Shown in pieces: positions 23,840 to 31,800 of a DNA stretch of 32,530 bases. Under the pieces are notes generated by a model, which ran no database searches, had not been told where the DNA came from, and was given only the letters and a program-made list of their open reading frames with translations. Every line of letters begins with the position of its first letter. Position 1 is the stretch's first letter. The translations under genes and the position numbers were made by a program. This DNA is from an uncultured Granulosicoccaceae bacterium. Its GTDB lineage: Bacteria; Pseudomonadota; Gammaproteobacteria; Granulosicoccales; Granulosicoccaceae. The DNA is taken from positions 1 through 32,530 of the forward strand of contig CALHNS010000057.1 in the NCBI GenBank assembly GCA_938035125.1. The letters run 5' to 3'.

Positions 23840-26800
23840 TCAACTAGAAGCTTTGACTGCCTTTTGAGACAATAGAATTCGTGTAGATGATGCCAGCCCT
23901 CTGAACAACACCAATAAAACCATTAAGAACAACAAAGGGTCTCTGTTTGATTGGTTATCCGAGCTAATGACACACCCACTCGAACTAGTTTGACTAGATT
24001 GAACCGCCTCTTCTAATGCAGGCATATCATTCAAGCCAGCACCAGTATTAACAGCCGTATTGAAACCTGCAGAATTAGAGAACCCGTCTTGATCTGGAAC
24101 TGGATCACCCGTAACGCTAGATGGAGGAGAACTATTAAATTCTAAATAATCGGCAATAGCGTTGTTGTTAGCATCCACCACTGTTAAAGGAAATGCCTGA
24201 TGACTATCATCAATGCCGTTATTATCATTATCTATAAAATTGTCGATTTGACCATTGTTATCCGCATCAATTCCTGCATTTTCTACCAAATCTGAAAAAC
24301 CATCATTATCAGAGTCTATATCTAAATAATTAGGCACACGGTCAGAATCGGTGTCAATTAATGCCAAAGCTAAAGCCTGTACATTATCCGATTGCCCGTT
24401 GTTGTCAAGATCTATAAAGTCATCGAGTTGAAAATCACCATCAACGTCTTCACCACCCACTTCAATTATATCGGCTAATCCGTCGTTATCAGAATCTCCA
24501 TCTAAATAATTGGCAACACCATCCGCATCAGAATCATCATTGCCTTCGATAGCGTTAGGCAAACCGTCGTTATCGGCATCGAAATCCTGATCATTCTGTA
24601 CACCGTCTCCATCAATATCTAAAGCAATAATAGTATTAAGATTGGTGTTTAAACTCTCGCCATTACTCGTCAAAGTATTTGAACTTAAGCTTAAATTGGA
24701 GTTTTGTTCTTCAGCGCTCTCAAATTCATTAAACTCTAAAAAACTATCAAACCCATCAAAAACCAGTAGGTTGTTGTCGCCATCAAAAAATACAGGCGGC
24801 GCTAGCCGGGTATCAACCTCTACTTCTTCATCAGTACTATCTGTGAGAAAACTACCATCATTGCCTGTTGTTTTAGCCTCTACTTGGTAAAATCCATCGT
24901 CTAACTCGTTGCTTAACGGGATGGTAAGTGTCCATGTCTCATCACTGTTTGCAACAAGAAAACCATCACCAGCTGTGTAAGTGAATTCATTGATTGTCAC
25001 TTCCAAGATATCTCCAGGGCGCAGCGATGCATTACCTGTGATGGTAGGTAACCCATGACTTTCAAGCAGATCATTAACTGTTGGAGGACTTAACATCGTC
25101 AACACGCGCAGTTCAACAGCTGTATTGTCCTGTGTTACATTCCCTGCAGGATCGGCCACACTAACCAGAACCTCATAGAAGTCATCATTCAAGGCATTAA
25201 TCGCAGGGATGGTTATAGTCCAAGTTCCATCCACGTTATTAACCAAATTGCCATCGCCTGCTGTGTAAAGCTCTCCATTAACCAATACAGTAAGCACTTC
25301 TGCAAATCCAACGGTTGCCGTACCAGAAAACACCGGTGTAGATACAACACTGAAGTGATCGTTAACAGTAGGCATAATAGGCGGTGTTAAATCAACCGTA
25401 AGTTCTGATGCACTAATATCCACACTCGTGTTACCTACCAAATCTACAACGGTTGCAACAACAGAATATGTATCTTCAGGCAATGCATCAGCGGCAGGTA
25501 TAGTGAGATTCCATGTACCATCAGAGTTGATAAACAAGTTGCCATCGCCTGCTAAATACGTAACACCGTTAACGACTACAGATAATTGCTCTGCAGGTTC
25601 GAGTATTGCTGTTCCAGAAAGAACAGGGGTCGTGGTGTTAATTATGAGCGGATCAACAGTCGGTATCACTGGTGATGTAAAATCAACCAAAAGCTCCTCA
25701 GCGCTGGAATCTAAACTAAAACTACCAACGTTGTTGGTCATAATGGCATTCACATCGTAAACACCTTCTGCAAGCGCATTATTGGCAGGAATAGATAAAC
25801 TCCAATTGCCTCCAGAAACACTTAAGTTTCCGTCACCATCGCTGTATGTAACTCCATTAACCTCAACAGTTAACACGGCATTACCAGTAATTGGCAAGGT
25901 ACCACTAATGATGGGAGTTGCATCGGATGTGGCCAAATTAATAACCGTGGCAGGCGATGGCAAACTTAAATCGATAATCAATTCTGCGTTTGTGGTATCT
26001 ACACCTGCTGTGCCAATAGTATGAGACTTTTGCGCCACAACACTGTAGGTGCCTTGTGGAATGGCGTTGCCTGCAGGAATGGTTAAAACCCAAGTGCCGT
26101 TACTATTAACCACAAGATTTCCATCACCATTAGTATATGTTTCTCCATTCACGGTAACCGTAAACGATTCACCAGCTACTAATACAACGGTTCCTGTTAT
26201 TACTGGGTTTTGCTGATTGGTGGATTGGGAAACCACTGTAGGTATATCAAATACATCAATCCGAAAATTTTCTGAATATTGCACGACATCGAATTCATCG
26301 GCACCCACACTGTTACTAAAATCGTCAATAACGCCATTACCATCCAAGTCAAATTGATCTTCTTGGGTAGCTGAAATGGTGACTGTTGCAGACGTTGGGC
26401 TGCTAGAAATCACTTGCAAGGTGGGTATAGCCGAATCAGAAATCTCCCAATCGCCTCCACCTAACGAAGTCACTGTTCCTGCACTGGATGACAACGTCAT
26501 GCTGGCAGGTATTCCTTCAAGTAGCCAAGGACTGGGGCCAGTTTCAGAACCATCCGTATCTAACATGGCGCTTGTGTTGATGAGCAAAGGAAACGGTATG
26601 TCGATGTAACCCGCGGTATCGTTTGTGCTCAGAGCCACCTCATCAACTACTGGCTCAATATGTACTTGGATGAACTCAGTCTCTCCAGTGGACGACAAGG
26701 TAAAATTTAAATCAATCACTTCTGACACATTGTCTTGAGGAATGTAGGACAACAGAGGCAATTCAGAAAAATCAATTTGCCAATCGCCGTTGGATAACGG

Positions 26801-28750
26801 AGCGCCATGCGATAAGAACCCTGTAACAGGAACACCTTCAATACCAAATGCTTCGCTACCCAACCAAGATACTTGAATGTTACCTCGGTACCTACGAAAG
26901 TTTTGAGTACCGTTTCCGTTGTTCGCTGTGAAAACTAATGATTGCGAGCCATCCGCGTTTGTTTCAAATGTAAACCGTGCGGTACGACCATATAAATCAG
27001 TAAAGTTATTAGCTTCTTTATTACTTTCAAACAGAGGATTGCCTGAAGCATCGGTAGATCCAAAAATCGTTTCACCTAAAGGCACATCACCCCATGAAAT
27101 CAAATCAGGTGTTGTTGCTCGAATAAAGGTTATAGAACCCGATGTAGTTTGATTACTAAAATCAATAACAGCAAAACCAAACCCTACATTTTCATTAGTG
27201 TCATTACCACCAATCGTATTCCACGACATCTGCGCCAAACCCACCTTCGCACTTGCAGGAACATCCAAACGAAATTCATTAGCCGGCGTACCATCTGTAT
27301 CAGGTACAAAATCGGAATTAAAAATCGTATCATCTGAATCAACGGCTACAAACGAAGCAATAGAGCTAAAACCTGTTCTTTCATAGTTTTCAGCGGTATA
27401 CATGGTTGTAAACGGGCCTGCGAATGCAGCCGTCCGTTCTACCACGAGTTGCCCGGCCGTATTTATGTAAACCGTTGGGTTGTCTAACACTTCCGCCTTT
27501 GAAGTGGTATCTCCAATCACTAATGCACTACCAGCAATGATATCGCTGGTGGGCACGATGCCTTTACGTAAATCTACTAAAGGGTATTCTTTAAAACCGT
27601 AAGTTACCGTGTTCTGTTCGGTTTCACCACGAAGCGCTGCGATAACACCAGAAATCATGTTTGTTTCAAAATCGATGACTAACCGGCTAAAACCCTTGTG
27701 CTCTAATCGGAAACTACCACCAGTGGCGCTGTACCCGTTCAATACAACGATACCTTGCTTGCCAGTAGAAGGTTCAACACCAGGGAGAATATCTAATGTT
27801 GAAGTTGTGACGCCACCCACTTGAACAGAGCTGGTTGCTCCCAAAAAGTTGGTGCTGTCATTTTCTGATGTGGTGTACTCAATATGGTAAATAGTTTCTA
27901 ACGAATGGTTCTCAACAATATGCAGCTCATCACCTACTAAGCTAAATATGGGATTAGGCGCATTAGCACCTGTATTAAAGCCGATAACTTTAGAAGGGTC
28001 TGACAATACCGATTGCCCTAGTATCACATTCTCCCAGCTGTACTGATTTAATAAACTTAGCCGCCCATCAACTAAATTTGCCAACCGACCACTGGACACT
28101 CCACTGGTAAGATCGATTCGAACATTCAATAATTGATAATCATCATCGTCATTATCGTTGCCAGCAGTATTTAAAGATTGGGTGGAGAAACCGGTAATGA
28201 CTACACCAGTTGCCGAACTGGGAACGACAGAAACCAATGGAGTGGCTCCGCCATTATCGGGTCGAAACAACACATCGGTGCTGATGATATCTTGCAAATT
28301 TCCGCCTTCAAAAAGGTCTTGCGCAACAGAGATATTGAGAGGCACGGGGGTATCTTCTGTTGTAATGAGCAGCGGTTCTGCAACTGTTATAAAATCATCA
28401 CCAGGCTCAACAGTAAGGCTTACCGTTGCTGAAGAAGTGCCACCGGCTCCATCATTTATTGTATAGGTAAATTCATCTTCACCAAGATATCCAACATTTG
28501 GGATATAGGTAAAACTTCCATCTGGGTTAAGTGTTGTGGTGCCGTTTAACGGTGCGTTGCCAAGTGTAAATACATCAGATGGCCCATCTAGCCCAGAATC
28601 ATTCAACCCAACAAGACCTGAAAAAGGCAGATTGGATCCAACAAAAAACGCATCATCAAACGCAACAGGTGCAGCCGCATTAGCAAGGCCATGCCATAGA
28701 AAAAGAAAAGCCGTGGCAAAAAGGCCCTTAGTGCGGTAACACTTAACCAT
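23840..28750 (-). CDS. Large Ig-like/TSP3-repeat surface protein with C-terminal sorting tail
   Basis: This 1636-residue exported protein starts with a signal peptide (MVKCYRTKG, hydrophobic core, cleavage after ANA). Next is a cadherin-like/Big_9 domain (APVAFDDAFFVG to SATVSLTV), then about 700 residues of unrecognised beta-rich sequence, five Ig-like repeats (about 837-1319), calcium-type TSP3 repeats (about 1377-1537) and a tail. The tail reads SSSGC at about 1590, NRDP, a hydrophobic span LLFLMVLLVLF, then Arg/Lys. That order (Gly-Cys, Asp-Pro, span, basic end) resembles proteobacterial C-terminal sorting signals such as JDVT-CTERM; the exact class is uncertain. Starts at 28774 (ATG) and 28798 (TTG) are also open, and none has a good Shine-Dalgarno. 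It lies about 95 bp after a gene of related design, probably in one operon. The role is probably adhesion or surface structure. Confidence 0.82.
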   Translation of the reverse strand: MVKCYRTKGLFATAFLFLWHGLANAAAPVAFDDAFFVGSNLPFSGLVGLNDSGLDGPSDVFTLGNAPLNGTTTLNPDGSFTYIPNVGYLGEDEFTYTINDGAGGTSSATVSLTVEPGDDFITVAEPLLITTEDTPVPLNISVAQDLFEGGNLQDIISTDVLFRPDNGGATPLVSVVPSSATGVVITGFSTQSLNTAGNDNDDDDYQLLNVRIDLTSGVSSGRLANLVDGRLSLLNQYSWENVILGQSVLSDPSKVIGFNTGANAPNPIFSLVGDELHIVENHSLETIYHIEYTTSENDSTNFLGATSSVQVGGVTTSTLDILPGVEPSTGKQGIVVLNGYSATGGSFRLEHKGFSRLVIDFETNMISGVIAALRGETEQNTVTYGFKEYPLVDLRKGIVPTSDIIAGSALVIGDTTSKAEVLDNPTVYINTAGQLVVERTAAFAGPFTTMYTAENYERTGFSSIASFVAVDSDDTIFNSDFVPDTDGTPANEFRLDVPASAKVGLAQMSWNTIGGNDTNENVGFGFAVIDFSNQTTSGSITFIRATTPDLISWGDVPLGETIFGSTDASGNPLFESNKEANNFTDLYGRTARFTFETNADGSQSLVFTANNGNGTQNFRRYRGNIQVSWLGSEAFGIEGVPVTGFLSHGAPLSNGDWQIDFSELPLLSYIPQDNVSEVIDLNFTLSSTGETEFIQVHIEPVVDEVALSTNDTAGYIDIPFPLLINTSAMLDTDGSETGPSPWLLEGIPASMTLSSSAGTVTSLGGGDWEISDSAIPTLQVISSSPTSATVTISATQEDQFDLDGNGVIDDFSNSVGADEFDVVQYSENFRIDVFDIPTVVSQSTNQQNPVITGTVVLVAGESFTVTVNGETYTNGDGNLVVNSNGTWVLTIPAGNAIPQGTYSVVAQKSHTIGTAGVDTTNAELIIDLSLPSPATVINLATSDATPIISGTLPITGNAVLTVEVNGVTYSDGDGNLSVSGGNWSLSIPANNALAEGVYDVNAIMTNNVGSFSLDSSAEELLVDFTSPVIPTVDPLIINTTTPVLSGTAILEPAEQLSVVVNGVTYLAGDGNLFINSDGTWNLTIPAADALPEDTYSVVATVVDLVGNTSVDISASELTVDLTPPIMPTVNDHFSVVSTPVFSGTATVGFAEVLTVLVNGELYTAGDGNLVNNVDGTWTITIPAINALNDDFYEVLVSVADPAGNVTQDNTAVELRVLTMLSPPTVNDLLESHGLPTITGNASLRPGDILEVTINEFTYTAGDGFLVANSDETWTLTIPLSNELDDGFYQVEAKTTGNDGSFLTDSTDEEVEVDTRLAPPVFFDGDNNLLVFDGFDSFLEFNEFESAEEQNSNLSLSSNTLTSNGESLNTNLNTIIALDIDGDGVQNDQDFDADNDGLPNAIEGNDDSDADGVANYLDGDSDNDGLADIIEVGGEDVDGDFQLDDFIDLDNNGQSDNVQALALALIDTDSDRVPNYLDIDSDNDGFSDLVENAGIDADNNGQIDNFIDNDNNGIDDSHQAFPLTVVDANNNAIADYLEFNSSPPSSVTGDPVPDQDGFSNSAGFNTAVNTGAGLNDMPALEEAVQSSQTSSSGCVISSDNQSNRDPLLFLMVLLVLFRGLASSTRILLSQKAVKASS
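24152..24511 (-). repeat. Two 60-residue TSP3-type units
   Basis: Two exact-length 180-bp units lie back to back (24511-24332 and 24331-24152). Each reads NYLD-x-DSDNDG, an acidic E-x-G or E-x-A-G turn, a (D/N)FID-x-D-NNG segment, then a QA-hydrophobic segment ending in a DxDxD-like loop. The DxDxDG loops are typical calcium sites. Shorter TSP3 repeats flank them from about 24140 to 24622. Confidence 0.85.
24794..26242 (-). repeat. Five tandem Ig-like repeats, about 96-97 residues each
   Basis: The 1449-bp block holds five repeats. The shared pattern is PTV, then P-x-(I/L/F)-(S/T)-G, then V-x-VNG-x-x-Y-x-x-GDGNL, then W-x-(L/I)-(T/S)-IP, then a Y-x-V strand and an acidic exit such as ELTVDLTPP. 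They are diverged at the DNA level, so not a recent expansion. The pattern fits bacterial Ig-like adhesin repeats. Confidence 0.85.
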
Positions 28751-28845
28751 CAGATACCAAAGCTGTCGCAACATGATGCGAAACTCACAACTAGTCAATA
28801 GTACGATTGTTAGCGCAAATAACGCACCATCTCACATAGACCAGT

Positions 28846-31800
28846 TCACTTTTTTTCTACTAACACCATAACGTTTGCTCGGCGATTTTCCCGTCTTCCA
28901 GATGGTGTAGCCATGGACCCAAACGCGCTAGTTGCCCCGCCGATTTCAACACGGATACGGCGTTCAGCAATGCCTTGTTTGATCAATTTCTTCGCTACAG
29001 CTTGGGCGCGTTCTTCAGACAAACGTAAGTTCAACGCATCAGAACCACGCAAATCAGCATAGCCCGTAATTATGATTCTTCTATTAGAGTCAGCGCGCAA
29101 AAAGGCATCAATATCTTGAATCTGTTGCTGAGCGATTGCATCAAGATTCCAACGATTGGTATCAAACAATACCGCATACTCTTGAACAAGCCATGTAACA
29201 GGCGCAGGGTTCGGTTCTTCCACGGGCTCTACTAAAGTAGGATTAGGAGCAATAATTTCAGGTGTAGGCGCATTCGGAACCGGAGCCTTGTCATGAGTGG
29301 CATGACCAAAACGATACAGAACAGATAAACCAACGTAATTCGAATCTACATCATAAGAGGTTACTTCACCTCGCCAAGCCAAACCATTGTTAGTTCCCAG
29401 TTCAACACCTGCACCAATTAACAAACTGACATCATTGTCGCGAACAAATCCTATATCGGATCGATTTTCCATTTGTGATGCACCCACTCGTGCAAACGCT
29501 GAAACACCACTGCGTCTTTCACGGGCGCTCTTCCGATTCAGCCCGTACACCAAAGCACTAATGGATCGCTGTTGGTATTCAACATAATGATCTTGTTGTA
29601 ATTCGGCACGGCCTAAATCATTAAACCCAAGCTCAACAGAGATTCTAGATCCTAAGTCGTAGCCAATATAGCCACCCCAAGCAAAATCACTACGATTTTC
29701 TAGCTTAAAAGGAATGGCTGACGCATCTGGACTTAAATAACTACCCCCAGCACCAACACCCAAATAGATACGTTTATGAAATTTACCAGAATCATCCGCA
29801 CGCACTACTGTGGAAAGGAGCAACGATGTGCTGCAAAAAAACAAACAGGCTATTAACGCTACGCTATTAATACCTGGCTGGGGTTTTGAGAACCTTAACG
29901 ATTTCTTTTGTTGGCGCATAAACCCAAGCATCGCTAACATCACTAAAAACAATAACATGGGGTCTTTACTAGACGCACTGCTTGCACTAATGGAACAACC
30001 TCCACGCCCATTTAATCCGGTGCGAAGCTCACCAAAAGCCTCTTGTAAATCCGGCACGCCGTTATTATCGAAATCGGGCAAATTGGCATTAGAAAAAGAG
30101 GCATCGAAAAATCCATCGCCATTAGCATCAGGATCAAATTCATCGACTATCCCGTCGCCATCAGTGTCATCACCCAGTATAAAGTCAATATCAAAACTGT
30201 CTTCGATGCCATCGCCATCAGCATCTATACCGCCAATAATACTGAAATCAACAGAATCAGGAATTCCGTCCTGGTCACTATCGGTCATGGCATCAACAAT
30301 AGAGTCTTCATTCACATCCGTGCCTACTGACTCCAACACATCTGACAATCCATCGTTATCACTGTTCAGATCTAAATAGTTAGGAACACCATCGTTATCT
30401 GAATCTAACACCAACAAAGGAAAGGCCTGAACACCATCGTCTACACCGTTAACGTCCGCGTCCACAAAATTATCTATGCGGCCGTTGTTGTCAGAATCAA
30501 CACCAGATATTTCTTGTAAATCGGGCACACCGTCGTTATCAGAATCCACATCCAAATAATCAGGAACACGATCAAAGTCGGTATCAATCAGTAATAACGG
30601 TATGGCTTGTAAGTCATCTGATAAGCCATTACTGTCATTGTCAACAAAGTTGTCGACAGTGAAATTGCTATCGATGTCCGACCCTTGAGCTTCGACGAGA
30701 TCTGCTATTCCATCGTTATCTGCATCAGCATCCATATAATCTGGCAGCCCATCATCATCGGCGTCTCCTGTGCCTTCAGCAGCATCAGGCAACCCATCAT
30801 TGTCAGTATCTAAATCTGCACTGTCGGGCACGCCATCACCGTCAAAATCACCAAAACCCTCAACGCTATTAGGAATTCCATCACCATCAAAATCGCCCGA
30901 TACCGTTACGCTGAAATTCACTACCGACACATTGCCAGCTGGGTCTGATACTTCTGCACTAAGATTATTCACCCCTTCAGGGAAATCAAACAATGGAGTG
31001 CAGTTCCATTCGCCGTTAGTGACAACGGCTGTGCAAACGATATTGCCATCAGCATCAAGAACCGTTACCACAGAGCCATCTGCAGCATCACTAGCGCCTA
31101 TCAGCTGCGGACGAAAAGTAGTGACAACACCTACCTCAGCCACGGTTAAACCTAATGACTGCGTATCGATAGTTAATTGTTCACCCATCGCATTAGCAAT
31201 GAGATTACCCGCTGCATCTTCAATACTTAGGCTAACGTCGTACACGCCATCAGATAAAGACTGAGAAGGATCGATGTTTAAAGTCCAGTTGCCATTAGCA
31301 TCAATGGATAAAAATCCGTCACCCACGGTATACAACACACCATTAATGGATACGGTAAATACATCCGTTGGCGCTAACTGCACTTGCCCGCCCAGAGAGG
31401 GAGCACTTGAGTTGCTTAGCAAGCTTACAAACATAGGTATTGTAGGTTGAGTAATATCCACAACCGCCAAATCATCAACCACAGAAGACAAATTACCCGC
31501 TGGATCAAATACGTAAGCGCTGGCGAGCAAAGTTGATCCATGAGGTTGTGCAGGCGTTGTTTTACTAATAACACCAGTGGCAATATCGGCAGCTGTTAAC
31601 ACTTGCGAACTGCTCACCCCATTCAACTCTACAACCAACGAATCACCAACAACTGCACTAGATGACAACAACACATCGATGTCAACAGGCCCTACTGATT
31701 CAGAAATATTGATAAAACCATCATCGTTTACATCTTCCACAATGAGGATTGTAGGTGCGACTGGCACAGCACTATCAACAATGGCTGTATCACTGCCAGC

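Noticed and set aside
24642..28466. Plus-strand open frames opposite the large downstream surface gene
   Set aside because: Same explanation: low-complexity translations in register with the repeats and no start signals.
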